64,000 bases of DNA from Symsagittifera roscoffensis (GCF_963678635.1 NC_087062.1:85212890-85276889); one strand, 5' to 3'. Shown: positions 37,641-50,589, counted from the first letter of the stretch. Translations and numbers: made by a program. The notes: generated by a model not told the origin, from the sequence alone.

Positions 37641-40600
37641 GTTAGATTTTTTGTTCATATGTATCGTCATTTTGAGGTTGTTGTGTTACAATGGGTTGAA
37701 TTGGACTTTGTATATGATTTGGTCTTGAATTGGGTCTATGATTGGGTCTTGAATTTGCGATGTTTACTAGTGTTAAGTTTCTGAAGTTCCGTGGTACTAG
37801 TGATAGTGGATGGTTACAATTTAAACTTGGTAGTTGTGGTGCTGTAGGTAATGTATTAGTGTTATTCTGTGATTTGTCATATGTGTTTGGTGTAGTTGAT
37901 AATTTTGTTTTGTATTCTTTTATTTTTGCATCTAAAACTGTTATATTTATAGATGTGGAAAATATTCCGAAATATCCTGCAAAAAGTGTGCGTGCTACGC
38001 TTGCTTGTCTATTGACTTGTGTGTAGATTGCGCATGTGCTATAAATTCATTTTAATTAAGAAAAATTAAATCCAATAAAACTAAACATTGCGTATAAATT
38101 AGTCAATCTTTCTAAGATATAATATGGCCATCCTAGAAAGGCTAAAAGTTCGTTTTTGAAATTTACAAAAAATTAAAAACATTGATTGGTGATATATCTT
38201 GTGGTCGACTTTTTTCGCCGTTTAGATGAACATAATCTTTTATGTTTTTAAAATATCGGCTGTAATATTGTGTGTCAATGTCTGAAAATCTTGCTGTTTC
38301 TGCAAATTTTCGTAAGTTTTGATCTATTGATTGTCGTTGTATAGTGTCCATTTTTGTAAGTTGTTCTTGAAATTGGTGTGTATGTATGTGGTGTTGTATG
38401 TCCGATTTGGAACAAATGCCTATCGATTGTAAATCGTTATTTGGGTTTCGGGCTATAGCTTTAATGCTCTCGGGTAGAAACTTTTTCAGTGGTGGCAATA
38501 ATGTTGGATATGGTGTAAGTAGATAGTATTTATCTTCATCGGCATTTAATTGTACAACATTGTGGCTATATTCTGATCCACATAAGACTGCTGTATCCCA
38601 AATATATGTTTTTCGGGAGAGTATGTCAACAAATTGTACTTTGTTTTTGTAGAACATTGGGATCCTTTTATAGCATCCTTTGTCTTCAAAAACATATAAA
38701 GGTGATACTTTTTTGGTGCAAATATAAAACCATAAAACTTTTCCTTCATAGTCAAGTGTGGTTTGTATTTCTGATTTGGTCAGGGTTTACATTTTCATAT
38801 GGAATTGATTCGATAAAAAACTTTTGGTGAAATTTAATCATTCTAGCGTGTATTTTTGCTACTTGAAAAAATTGTGCAGGTTTCTTCGGGAATCCAAACA
38901 ATGGTTGCTTGTGTGCGTGTTGTAGTATTTATCTTCATAGGGATTTAATTGTACAATTTTGTGGCTATTTTCTGATCCATATAGGACTGCTGTATCCCAA
39001 AAATATGTTCTTCGGGAGAGTGTATCGACAAAATGTACTTCATTTTTATAGAATTTTGGGACTGTTTCATAACAATTTTTGTCTTCAAATTCATATAAAG
39101 GTGATACTTTTTGGTGCGAGTTTCTTGAAATTGTTGCGTATGTATGTTGTGTTGTATGTCCGATTTGGAACAAATGCCTATCGATTGTAAATCGTTATTT
39201 GGGTTTCGGGCTATAGCTTTAATGCTCTCGGGTAGAAACTTTTTTAGTGGTGGCAATAATGTTGGATATGGTGTAAGTAGATAGTATTTATCTTCATCGG
39301 CATTTAATTGTACAACATTGTGGCTATATTCTGATCCACATAAGACTGCTGTATCCCAAATATATCTTCTTCGGGAGAGTATGTCAACAAATTGTACTTT
39401 GTTTTTGTAGAACATTGGGATCCTTTTAAAGCATCCTTTGTCTTCAAAAACATATAAAGGTGATACTTTTTTGGTGCAAATATAAAACCATAAAACTTTT
39501 CCTTCATAGTCAAGTGTGGTTTGTATTTCTGATTTGGTCAGGGTTTACATTTTCATATGGAATTGAGTCGATAAAAAACTTTTGGTGAAATTTAATCATT
39601 CTAGCGTGTATTTTTGCTACTTGAAAAACTGTGCAGGTTTCTTCGGGAATCCAAACAATGGTTGCTTGTGTGCGTGTTGTAGTATTTATCTTCATCGGGA
39701 TTTAATTGTACAATTTTATGGCTATTTTGTGATCCATATAGGACTGCTGTATCCCAAAAATATGTTCTTTGGGAGTGTCGACAAAATGTACTTCATTTTT
39801 ATAGAATTTTGGGACTGTTTTATAACAATTTTTGTCTTCAAATTCATATAAAGGTGATACTTTTTTGGTGCGAGTTTAAAACCATAAAATTTTTCCTTCA
39901 TAGTCAAGTGTCAAGTGTGGTTTGTAATTCTGATTTAGTCAGGGTTTTCATCTTTATATGGAATTGATTCGATAAAATAGTTTTGGTGAAATTTAATCAA
40001 TCTAGTATTTTTGCTACTTGAAGGGAAACCATACAATGGTTGCTTGTGTGCCTGTTGTAGGATTGCAATATCCTTGGTAAATTTTGCAAGGGAGTCTAAT
40101 TTTTTGGTAATGATTTGTATCGTCTTTTAAGTTACGTGTAATTTGTACTTTTTTGAGTTGTATTTTCCAGTCAAAAAATATTATCTCTTGGTTTCCTTTA
40201 TTTTTTGTGTCTCCTTTGCAATTTCAGGGATTTTTTATTCCTATGTGTGGTATCCAATGTTTATCATGAAGATTGTATGTTAATCTTCCGTGTGCTCCAT
40301 GGAGGGGGAATTTTGTGTCTAGACTTATGTGACCTTGGTGTTTTTCAAGTTCTGCTTGATGTGCTACTTATGGGAAAACTTTACAAGTTTTCTGTTTGTG
40401 CCTTCGTTTCGTGTTAAATTTAGTCGCTTTTTTTCGTTTTTACAGTCTTGAGGGCTGAGGTGTACTGATCTTTCAATAATACTTTGATAGAAAGATTCGT
40501 GGTCCAATCTATTTTTATTTCCGTTTTAAACTTGTGAACAATGTACTTTCTTTTCGGAAAGGTTGCTGCAAGTTTGTATCCTGTTAGTGTTGTTGCTCGG

Positions 40601-42164
40601 GCTTTTGAGTATAATGTAGCTATTATATTTGTTGTTTCTATAGCTTCTGGTTCGGACTCACTTTGTGTGAGTTGATTTATAGCATATTTGTGTAGTGTTT
40701 TCTGTTCGTTTTCTTCACAATCGTAGTGTGGTACCAATAAATCTTGATGTCCTGTGCGAGTATAGAGATTTTGATTTGGTTCGGAAAAAATGAGAAAAAA
40801 CAGGTGTTGAAGTGTGAATTTCTTTACAATCCTGAGTGTATGACAATCCTGAGTATGGGTTATAAAACGCTATGTATCCGATTGTCTTTTTTGTAAATCT
40901 GTCGTATTTATATATATAATTTCTGTTGTTATAAATGGGGGAGGTTAAAATTGAGCTGTGATTTTAGGAGGGTCTAATGGAAATGGATGTTGAACAATGT
41001 TATTTAGTCTTACTGTAAGTTCGAATTTTAGTATGAGACTGTTTTGTTGATTTATTTGGACGTTTCGTTCTTGTATGTTTTTATGAATATCGTGTCGATA
41101 CTGTAATCTGTTTAATGCCCAGTCGTGTAATCTATTACTTTCCTGATGTTGACCAATTACTGGTGGTGGTGCTACGAATGTATTCCAATCTAATCGTAGT
41201 GAAATATTCTGAGATGTTTGTTCTTGATATCGTGAATCAAGGTTAGTAGGAGAACTTAGGGAAAAAGTTGATGGTGATAGTTGGCTTGAAGAAGGTGTTG
41301 AAAGAAGGGAAAGTGTTTCGGGTAATGTAGATAGTGTTGTATCAAATGAAGCGTCAACTGGGTTGTTTACTAAATTTGGTTCACAGTGAGGATATTTGTT
41401 AGTCAACCAATAAGGAGGGCGTTCTGTGGTTGTTGGGTTATTAAAAGGATTTTCTCTAATTTGTTCTGACGTAGGGGTTGAAGCTAAGTAATTGGTTGAA
41501 ATATTTGAAATGCTTTGTTGTGAAGCAGTTGGAGGTGTTTCTGGTAATGTGCTACTTGAAAGGTCTAAGGGACTTGATGTTGGTGAATGAGGTGTGTTGA
41601 ATTGAACTCTGGGAAATTGAAAATTTCTATTTCGTCTTGGATGTAAAATTTGTCTATTCATTTTGAGAGTGTTCTGGTGTTGACTTATGTGTCTCACTCT
41701 GTTAATATCTTGTTGCAGGTGTGGGTATATGTTATATGATGGTTCGTATTGTGGTTCACTTAAAGGTGCTTGGCGGACAACTGGTTCTAATGGTTCAGAT
41801 AATCGTGCGTGTCTTTCTTTAGAAGTATATGGATTTTTTGAAAAGAACTGCGTGTAGATGAATAGGGATTTTGGGTACTTGTGGATGTTGTTGGATTTTC
41901 TTGGGACGTTGTTGGTGGGAACTGGTGTGGGGGTTCTTGATTATCAATTTTGAAAAATTTCTTTGAGTGGAGTTTTTTATGATGAAAATTTATGTTTGTT
42001 CCAGTATGCTTCAATGAAAAGAAACAAGAGAATAGTAGCAATGCAAATGTGATGGTAGCTTTTTTTATATATTTACATATTGTCAGAATGAGTGATGTTA
42101 AAAATGTGAGAAAGATTACAAATAGTAGAAAAACATCTGTTCTACTAAGTAGATTGCAAAACAT
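37641..42164 (-). pseudogene. Envelope-like ORF of element B
   Basis: An N-terminal segment with two hydrophobic stretches (42164 to about 42010) is followed by a Ser/Thr-rich region (41697-40945) and a cysteine-containing ectodomain. The C-terminal region ends in a tail with repeated NSRPNH motifs and a stop near 37643. A 757-bp tandem duplication (38360-39873) and several frame breaks interrupt it. Short conserved pieces such as VQFVDILSR and WDTAVLCG recur in element C. The layout resembles glycoproteins captured by invertebrate LTR elements; the exact family is not resolved here. Confidence 0.6.
38360..39873 (-). repeat. 757-bp tandem duplication within env of B
   Basis: 38891 matches 39648 and 38404 matches 39162, an offset of 757-758 bp. 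The copies 38360-39116 and 39117-39873 are very similar, so the event is recent. It duplicates part of the env-like coding region and breaks the frame at the TGGTGCGAGTTT junction. Confidence 0.85.
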
Positions 42165-42757
42165 TTAAATAGTTAAGAAAATATCGTACCTGAGGAGGTT
42201 ACCAAAGATTGTGGAAAGGGATATATATATACTTCAAAGATTGAATAAAAAAATTAAAAAAGATTGAAAATGATTATGAAAAGGATGAATCGGGGTTCTA
42301 TGATATCGGTTAAAAATATTATAAGCAATTTAAGAAGGTTTGAAAATTTTGCGAAAAAGTTTGAAAATAATTGTTTAAATTTAGTGAATGTTGTTGAGAG
42401 AAGCATTAAAGAAATGATATGGTTTGTCAAATCTTTTTAATTTTTTGGGGCTAAATTCGAGTGCGGTCGGATTGTTTATTGGTTTTTTGACAAGTGGGCT
42501 GGATTTCGTCAAGGGTTGTTGAGGGGTTATTTTGAGTTGTCGGGGAAATCTTCTTAGTTTTTTTTATTTATGGAATAATCGGGGGTATCCAAGAAATATT
42601 CGTACTTCAGGCCAAATGATCATGTGCTTTTTGTTCTTTAGGCTGTTTTAATAATTTTGCTTAAGGGTTTTGAGTGCTGAGTTGGGAAAATATTGTTGAT
42701 TTTTGTACTGCTTGATAGTGGAGGGTTGTAACAGAGAGATTATAATTTTTTTAGTTG
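42165..42757 (-). other. Pol-env spacer of element B
   Basis: Non-coding sequence homologous to 34470-35069. Nothing else is seen. Confidence 0.5.
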
Positions 42758-42961
42758 TCATTTTGTAGCGGTTTGCTTATTTTGACCTGGAGGTCTTGAA
42801 GTTATAGTTATAGATAGGCTTAGAGGTGAATATATGTCGGCTAAAAAAATCGTATTGCTATAAATCAAATGTTTATTCGGGATGATTTCCCTTGGCTGAT
42901 TTTGAACTAGATTTGTTCGACTGTTTTCCAGCATGTTATTTTGAAAATGTGTATTGTTCAA
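42758..42961 (-). pseudogene. Small hydrophobic ORF between pol and env (element B)
   Basis: Homologue of 35070-35255, with the same upstream hydrophobic run and the same TITSRPPG end, extended by a few residues. The first codon at 42961 is TTG; the first ATG lies about 9 codons in. Confidence 0.4.
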
Positions 42962-43249
42962 ATTAAGTAAAAGAAGATGATGGAAAATGAAAATGAAAGT
43001 TATTTCTTAGATTCAACTTTCTTCAATTTATTAGATTGTGGAATGAAGGTTTTATAATTTTTCAGCGGTTGACTTCTAAGTCGTGATGATTCTCTATGTT
43101 CAGAATTTTTTTTGATCTTGTTGTGAAATTTTTCTGTCATTTCTCTGTTTTAACCTGTGCAAGAATATAACTGTGTTAGATCACGGAGTGCCTATTCTTT
43201 TGGGTAATAGGGAATAAGTTAATTCGGTGTTAAATATTTTTCTTTATTT

Positions 43250-44600
43250 GTGTCAATCAATTTGGAGGTGACATCAGTGGGTTTCTCAATTATTTGGTGT
43301 GGTCTTTTACGGAGTGGTTGTAAGTTTTTAGAAATTCCTTTCTGTGTTGTGAAATTGGGAATTAAAACAAATGTTCCTATTTTCAAATCTGTTGCTCGTG
43401 TAAAACGTTATATGATTTGGGTATTTATATTTTGTATTTCTAGCAGTTTTTTTGTTACTTTTTGATAGATTTCCTTGTGTTTTTTATCTCCATTTAAAAT
43501 CCATTCGGTGTGGGTACCTAAATTTATTCTTAAAAATTGTGGATGATGAAATTGGTCTTCATCATGGGTATGTAGTGGTAGATTATAACAAATTAAATCT
43601 TTGTTTGGTTGACAATAATCTTGTGCAAATTTATGGGCGTTTGCTGTAAACATTATTGGCTTACGTGGTTTTTGATTGAATACCTTTTTAAATGGTGTTA
43701 TTCCTAATGTTGTTGTGCTTTCGGAGTTATATGATAGTGGAAATAATTTTACTTCTGCTGATTATTCAGTATATTGGGTATCATTTCCATTAATGATACA
43801 TCTGAGGTATTCTTGTAATGAACGGTTCATACCTTCGACTAATCCATTTGTCCAAGGTGAATGAGATGTAGGTGGGTTATGTTTACTGTTAAATAAGTGG
43901 CATAATGTGATGATTTCATTATTAATAAATTCAGTGCCATTGTCTGTGACCAAAAATTCGTGTAATACAAATTTAGCTATCCAGTGTTCGTAGAGTGATG
44001 TATATGCATAATAAGAATTACAATGGGATAATGGGCTACATAATATGTAAATTCATCAACAATTACCGTAATATACGAGTTTCCTTCTGAGGATGGTGAA
44101 AATGGTTCTTTCGTGTCAAATGATATGCTGTTATTAAAACAAAAATTTTTCCCTTTAAAATCTTGTTTTACTGCGATTTGTTTCTGATTTGGATAGGATT
44201 TATTTAATTGGCATATTATACAATCGTTGCATAATACTTTGATCCAAATTGGTGCATTGGGGAAATAAAAAATTTGTATTAAATTAGAATATGTTTTTTG
44301 GAATGTCATTTTGTATTTAAGGTATTGGAAGTATTGAATGCTATTGAAATCATGCTTAAAGGTAGACATGGTACTTTAGAATCCGGTGTTTGATATTCTA
44401 AAATGTCAGTGTTTTCGTTTATGGTGGTGTTATTAAATTTTCTGAAGTATCTAAAGAGTGTTTTGTTTCCTAAGATTGCGGTATCAGCTTTTGTTGGTTT
44501 AGTTTTTTATTTGTGCCATATTTAGAGTTGTCTAATGACGGGATCAAGATTTTGGTATTTCTGTAATAAATCGACTGTCATTTTTTTCTGTTGTTATTAA
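43250..44600 (-). pseudogene. Integrase of element B
   Basis: The zinc-binding segment has CNDCIICQLNK near 44220. The first catalytic Asp is in ISFDTKEP, the second in VTDNGTEF at the start of the 43953 segment, and the Glu is in GLVEGMNRSL, with 35 residues between the last two. The C-terminal part keeps LKIGTFVL, but the GPY/F motif is changed to RPH. Frames change near 43977 and 43762. Confidence 0.8.
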
Positions 44601-44887
44601 AAAAAGGTTTTCTACTTCAATTTTTGGTAGTAGTTTTGTATCAAGTGGGTCATGAAGATTAAAAACTCGATTTATCGTGTATTTTGAATCATTTGGTAAC
44701 GGTCCTGATAAACTTGTTGTATCAGTCAGATTTTCTTTTTCTATTAAGAAAAATGGGTCATTTTATGTGGTTGTTGTATAATTCTTTTTTGTTGAGTATT
44801 ATTTTTGATCCAATGCGTATATGGTATCGGCTTGAATGTAGATGTGCTTAATAAATCAACTTCATGATGGTTGTTTTGACAATCTAA

Positions 44888-46500
44888 TTAGAGCCGAAAG
44901 TGTTGTAGATGGTTAATTTGTGATTGTTCTATGTCAGTTTTTACTGCGCGTTCACATTCTAGTCGTGGTGAATTTTCATCTTTGGCGAGATAGAATTTTA
45001 TATTTTGTGGTATTTCAACTGTTGTTTTTCTTGTTAATAGTTCAGGTGGTGTATTTCTACTAAGGGTATCAGGTAATGCAAGGTTTTTTCCTGCTGTCCA
45101 TACTATGTTTAAGATTGAAAATTTTATTAAAATTAGTTGAAATCTATAAACTCTATGGTTTAGATTTGATTTTTGGTATAAAAGAAATATGATAGGTTTA
45201 CGGTCTGTAAATAAAACTGTTGGATGTTTGGATCCAAGTGTCAAAAATTCATATTCTGTTAAAGTGTGTTTGATAGCTGTGCACTCTCTCATAAGGGTAG
45301 AGAGTCTCTATTCAGCTTGTGTAAACATGCGAGAATTTGCTGATATGAGATTCATTTTATTTGTTCCACTATGTGATTGTAATAATGCTGCGCCAATGCC
45401 AAAGTTTGAAGCATCGCACATGGCATAGAATGATTGGCTTGGATCTGGAATTGTGCTTGAAATTTCTTCTGTCAAAAGTTTTTTAATTTCTTCAAATCGT
45501 GTTTGATGTTCAAAGCTCCATTCAAAGTTATTTTGTGGTTTAAGAATGTTATAAAATTGTCTTAAGTACAGTTGCATTTTATATACATATTTACTTAAGA
45601 AATTTAACATTCCAAGAAATTCTCTGATGTTCTTTTTATTCGTTGGTGGTTGGAATTTGTGAATTGCATCAATTCGTGATTTCAGTGGGGTTATAGTGTC
45701 TTTTTCTATGATGTGTCCAAGAAATTTTACGCGTGTTAAGAAAAAATGTGGTTTATCTGGGGCTGCTTTCATGTTTTCGTTCTGTAGAATTTGATGATAC
45801 TTTTCCAGAACTATGAACATTTCATGTCTTGTATGTGATTGCATAAAATATCGTCTAACCATGTGATTGCTTTTTTACTAAGTATTAGTGGTCTAAAAAT
45901 TTTACTCATGAAGGCTGAGAAAGCTGCTGGTCCTATGGATATGCCATGGAATAATCTGTTAAATTCGTATTGTTGATTTCCAGTAATGAATTGTGTTAAT
46001 CGTCGTGATTGTTCATCTAGTGGCGTTTGGTTATATGCACCATTCATGTCTGCGGTTGTGAAATATTTACCATTTATTTTTGTTAAAACTATTTTGATTG
46101 GTTCTATTGGCCAATTACATTTGGATACATCAATTAATGAATTGAAGTATCTAGCATCTAGAACCTTTTTTAATGATTCTCTTTTAGCGATGATAAAAAG
46201 AGGGTTAATAAAGGTGTTTCCTTTCGGTTCTTCTTCTTTATTTACCGGAGATATAATTTCGTATTCATCTAGAATGTCAAGTAGTCTATTGGTACTGTAA
46301 ATGAATTGGTACTTTACTTGCTTTTTGTTTTTTGAAAACTACGTCAGGTTCCAAGGGTAAATGTAGTGGTGTATTTGTTTTTCAACGTCAAGTTTGGATG
46401 TTGCTTAAACTGTTGGATATCTTAAGAGTAAATTGGCTAAATTTTCAAGTTCATTCTGCGTTATTTGAGAGTGTTGAAAATTGAACATTGTCAAGAATTT
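44888..46500 (-). pseudogene. Reverse transcriptase-RNase H of element B
   Basis: RT motif A keeps its Asp (codon at 46048-46050, just before MNGAYNQ). The YLDD box reads WLDD near 45870 and is followed by a frameshift. The thumb and connection (VKFLGHII, REFLGMLNFLSKYV) lead into RNase H with CDASNFGIGAALLQ, TDRKPI and AGKNLALPDTLSRN, typical of Ty3/gypsy. A TAG stop separates the two RNase H parts near 45307. Enzyme activity is not expected, but the domain order is complete, unlike in C. Confidence 0.8.
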
Positions 46501-46735
46501 TTGTTGTTGTTCTGTATAGTGTGATATTTTGAATATTGGTTTAAAATAAGGTATTTTTGTGAAATAGTCTATGTTCCTTTTTATTGCTTTTTATATCATT
46601 TATTAATAGTTCTTTATCGAGGATTGTTGATTGACATATATCTAGTAGTTGTATGATATTATCCACTCTGTATGCTACTTCTTTTGTGGGGGAAGTTGTT
46701 GCATTAGTTTCACAATATCCTAAGAGTCCTAAGCT

Positions 46736-47700
46736 TTAAGTGATTTTAGATGGTGAATTTTTATACACGTGTAGAGAAATAATATCGGAGTTCGAGTTTT
46801 TCGTGTATTTTATGGATGAAATTGTTACTCTAAAAAACTTGTGATTTAGTTCAAATTCAAAGTCTGACATATACAGATATTGTCTTTTTTTATTTTTGTC
46901 GTACTGATGAACTTGTTTAATTGGAAATTCGTAAATACAACCTGAGAGTGGTTTGAGATGTTTTCGTTCTTTATTATAGATGGGGTAAAATTTTGAAAAG
47001 AATGGTGGTTGTTTGTTCATTCTTTGGAAGAATGTTAAAGCGGTGTTTTTCATTTTGTATATTTATCTTTTATATTAATTCTACTATCTAATATATTAAA
47101 AGTTGGTATATACTTTGTGATGAATGGAATTCCAATAAAATTGTGTTTTGTTTCTGTGATATGGAGTATTTGTTTAAATGGTTTATTGAGAAGTTTATTT
47201 TGTTCCATTGTTTTAGTGGGAACAAGGATAAGTTGAATTTTTCCATAATTTGTTAAGGTTGAGCCTTGTGCTGTCGCTAGTCTACTGGTTGTTTTTATCA
47301 GGTGTTAGTCTCGGGTGTAGGATTTTGATTTCATTCCAGGTTGGAATATTTATGATACTTGATTCTGCTCAACAGTCTATCAAAAAAGCTATTTCAAAGT
47401 TTGGTGGTTGAAAATCTTTACTTTTTGGGCTTTCTAGAAAAGAAGGGAGATTGTCCAAATTTTTTCTTTTGGTGGTTGGTTTGGTATACTTTGCTAAATG
47501 TGATTTGTACTAGAACATGGTGTTTGTTCTTTTTCAGATTGTTGTGATGTTGTTACTTCGTTTACTATTTGTTCTTTTGGTATGTTATTACTTCTAGGTC
47601 TAGTGTGATAATCTAAAAGTAACTTGAGGTGATTTTCGTAAATATGTGAATGAAAAGGTTGTTCGTATGTAACAGTTTCATAATCATTTTCAACTTTGAT
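46736..47700 (-). pseudogene. Protease and protease-RT linker of element B
   Basis: The retropepsin active-site region lies near 47369-47377. Where C has Asp-Ser-Gly, B reads Asp-Cys-stop, so the protease is dead. Downstream, 46736-47053 encodes the linker with NKQPPFFSKFYPIYN and ISLHVYKNSPSKIT, matching C. The linker's role is unknown; a short beta-rich region between protease and RT is common in this group. Confidence 0.7.
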
Positions 47701-47759
47701 CATGTTGACTAAAAGTGTGTTTTCTATATGACTTTCACTGTCTGTGGATTCACAATTAA

Positions 47760-48435
47760 TGTGATTTAATTGTAACTCAGTAGTTTCTGTGTTATCAATA
47801 CCAGGTGGTCTGAATTTGTTTCATCAGTTGTTTGTACTTGATTTCGTTGTCTCTGATGTTTTGGTTTATTACTTCTATATTTGTTTTGAGAGTCTGGATA
47901 ACGTGTGTTATTCCTATGAGGTGATTGAGAGTAGTTTTTTTGTTTATTGTAATAGTTTGGATTCCTGTGTTGTGAATTTTCTCGTAATCTATGTTGATAA
48001 TTGTTATAATTAAAACTTTGGTGATTTGATCGATTGTTTGAATAATCTCGTGATCGATTGTTATATTGTTGATTGCGATTATTTGAATAACTTCTGTTCC
48101 TTTTGTTGGAATAATTTCTGTGTCTATTGTATGATGAGTTTCTTGATCTATCATTTGAATAGTTTCCATTCCTAGGATGTGAATGGGAACTGGTATCAAA
48201 GCAATAATTCTGTCTGTTTGAGTTTGATCCTGAATATTAATTTGAATAATGGGTTTTTCTACTCTGTGATCGATTATATCTATTTTGTGAGGGATTTCGT
48301 GAACTTCTTTTATCTGGTGATCTACCTCTGTCGTTAGAGTTATAAGGTGGTTGCTTTTTTGAATAATTTGAGCTATTTGGGAGTGGTTTTCCAGAGCTAT
48401 TGGTACTATGAATGTTTTTGATTGGTAACTTTGAT
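47760..48435 (-). pseudogene. Gag C-terminal (nucleocapsid tail) of element B
   Basis: Arg/Asn/Ser/Tyr-rich reading frame with blocks such as RNRSYSNNRNQQY and RYPDSQNKYRSNKP, open without stops here and homologous to 54240-55050 of C. The CCHC knuckle lies just upstream, inside the gap. The 134-residue ORF in another frame (47795-48199) is a shadow. Confidence 0.6.
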
Positions 48436-48635
48436 NNNNNNNNNNNNNNNNNNNNNNNNNNNNNNNNNNNNNNNNNNNNNNNNNNNNNNNNNNNNNNNNN
48501 NNNNNNNNNNNNNNNNNNNNNNNNNNNNNNNNNNNNNNNNNNNNNNNNNNNNNNNNNNNNNNNNNNNNNNNNNNNNNNNNNNNNNNNNNNNNNNNNNNNN
48601 NNNNNNNNNNNNNNNNNNNNNNNNNNNNNNNNNNN
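48436..48635. other. Assembly gap (200 N)
   Basis: A run of exactly 200 N. The flanks match element C at about 51760 (right side) and 54315 (left side), so the missing sequence should be about 2.6 kb and 200 is a placeholder. ORFs of X residues across it are meaningless. Confidence 0.95.
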
Positions 48636-49070
48636 CCTCTTTCAAATAAATTTGCAATTAAATTTTGACAGAATTTATTTGTCCTCTGTCATAAGTGAGG
48701 GAAGTAATTATAAATGGGAGGATGGAGTTTTCATCTTCACTTTCTTCATTTTGACTCATTTTTGGGCTTTATAACTGTCAATTTATAATTTTCAATGTGT
48801 TTTATTGGTTGATTGCAATTGTATAGTCAAACTGGTTTGTTTTTGTATATGTTTTTATTCTTCGTTTTTTCTTGTGTTGATGAATGTGATGTGGTTTCTG
48901 AGTCAGAAAAATATAATGTATCCTTAACCTGGTAATTCCTATTTATTGAGTCTTTTATTTATAAAGTTATTCTAAATGACTTGTTTCTGATTCGGAGAAT
49001 TCGTTTCTTTGTTTTGAAATTCTTTTTCGTTTAATCTGTCTTTGTTTGCTCAAAACTTTTCGTTTGATTA
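48636..49070 (-). pseudogene. ORF1 relic and gag N-terminus of element B
   Basis: Matches C at 51350-51760. The basic ORF1 is interrupted by stops. The gag frame begins with an ATG (MSQNEESEDENS) in a different frame from ORF1, and runs to a stop before the gap. In C the same position has ATC instead of ATG. Confidence 0.55.
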
Positions 49071-49256
49071 TTTGTCGTTTTGTTCTAATACATCCTGTTG
49101 ACTGTCTGTGTGGAGTGAGTACGAGATCTTATTTCTCGTTGTTTATTTCACAGTTGTGTATTAAGATTGTTTGTTTATTTCCTAAATTGTCTAGTGACAT
49201 AAAGTTTAGGATGATGGGTGCAATATTTGAATTAGTGGTTTTTAATGCTTGAACTA

Positions 49257-49765
49257 TTAATTCTTACAATTTTTTCGGGTTAGCCTAACTTGGGTCTTGT
49301 GTTCAGGATTGGAGAGAAAAGCATATATCGATTCCGAAGTTTGATTGTTAATTTTTCGTGGCTATTCTAAGTTAAGGTGTTAACTTACTTAATCTTACTT
49401 AGGGGTAATGATTGTGCTCAAGGGTTGGAGAGTAGTAAATCGATCCACAAGGTTCAGGTATAATTAGAACACAAAAAGTTCGTTAGATACTATTTTAAAC
49501 TTACTAAGTTTAAGTTTTATCCTGGGTCAGGCAAGAGGGGGATCAAGTGAAGGATGAATAACCGCAATTCTTCCTTGTTTATTCTAATTAGAATGGTTAG
49601 TGTGATTGAAAACTTTCTGTTAGTCCTGGGTCGTAGAAAGGGTTGGATAGTGAATCGACGTTTGAGGTCGTTGGCCACTATGCTAACTGTGTGGGGGAGA
49701 ACAAAAATTTTCTATTTGATCCAAGGATAAGCCTTGATGATCAGGATATAAAGTAATGATAAAAA
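49257..49765 (-). other. Leader region of element B
   Basis: Non-coding sequence that is the reverse complement of 50600-51180 in C, with conserved blocks such as TCCTGGGTCAGG and GGTTGGAGAG. A near-palindrome lies at 49718-49742 (CCAAGGATAAGCCTTG). It sits where the 5' untranslated leader should be. The LTR itself is not recognised. Confidence 0.6.
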
Positions 49766-50589
49766 AAATTGTTTCTAGATCTATTGAGCCTAGCAGAGAC
49801 TATTTAAACACCCTGAGACCAGTAGATATAAGAGTAAGATTAGGATCGGTTGCACGAATCTATCCGGCCGAAAATAAGATAGCGTGACGAGCAGACGGTG
49901 TACCCTATCCGAAATTACTCTATGAGTTATACACCTCACATCTAACTCATCTGGTGCGACCATAAGTCTCCAATAAAGACCTTAAAAACAAAATAGCTTA
50001 GAATTAACCAAAAATAGATTAGAAATATACAAAACATTTTCAAAATGTTACACGACAATAACTTAATTGAAATGTCTCTACGACTCAATAGATCAGAGCC
50101 GCTATTCCGCACAATACGATAACTACCCGGTATTGGAAAAAAATCCTCGGACAAGAGACGACATACGACTACATAGAAACTTACCATTTAGTTTCGTGGT
50201 CGTATGGCAAAAGCCAACAAAAACTTTTATACTTGGAATCTTACTAGCAATGAATTTAGATTTTCATTTGCAAACATAAAATGCTTGAAGGAAACGTTCA
50301 ATGATTATTCCAAGCGCTAGATAAAATTATCTCAATAACGATTGATAAAAACATCTCAAATCGTTCCCTATGAATCTGCAGTAATATATAAACATATTTG
50401 AAAAAATGTTTGTTGAAAATAAAAATAAAAATTAGTAGCATGACAAAAAATTGTTAGTATATATAAATCATCCTGTTGTTCCGGCTTCATCACCTAAACA
50501 TAACAGCAATCATTAATCAACTAATATCATCAAAAACTGAAACCTTTTATCAATTTTAAATTATTTCAAATAGGCTTATCCTAATCTTT
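49766..50589. other. Spacer between head-to-head elements B and C
   Basis: 49775-49945 is a piece of the dispersed repeat, in inverted orientation relative to 28480-28650. The rest, to about 50589, is AT-rich with no ORF, RNA gene or recognisable LTR. Confidence 0.5.
49775..49945 (+). repeat. Dispersed repeat, copy 4 (partial)
   Basis: Starts TCTAGATCTATTGAG and continues through GAGTAAGATTAGGATCGG into CTATCCGGCCGAAAATAAG, matching the minus strand of 28480-28650. Together the two copies bracket elements A and B as inverted repeats. Confidence 0.7.

Larger units (their letters stand above)
37590..49765 (-). mobile_element. Ty3/gypsy-type element B
   Basis: Element on the minus strand with leader, ORF1 relic, gag (mostly in the assembly gap), protease, linker, RT, RNase H, integrase, small ORF and env-like ORF. 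It lacks ORF4 and the 3' terminal region because it is fused to element A at about 37590. Numerous stops and frameshifts show it is inactive. Confidence 0.8.

Noticed and set aside
48406-48774. ORFs running through the N block
   Set aside because: Composed of undetermined residues; artefact of the gap.
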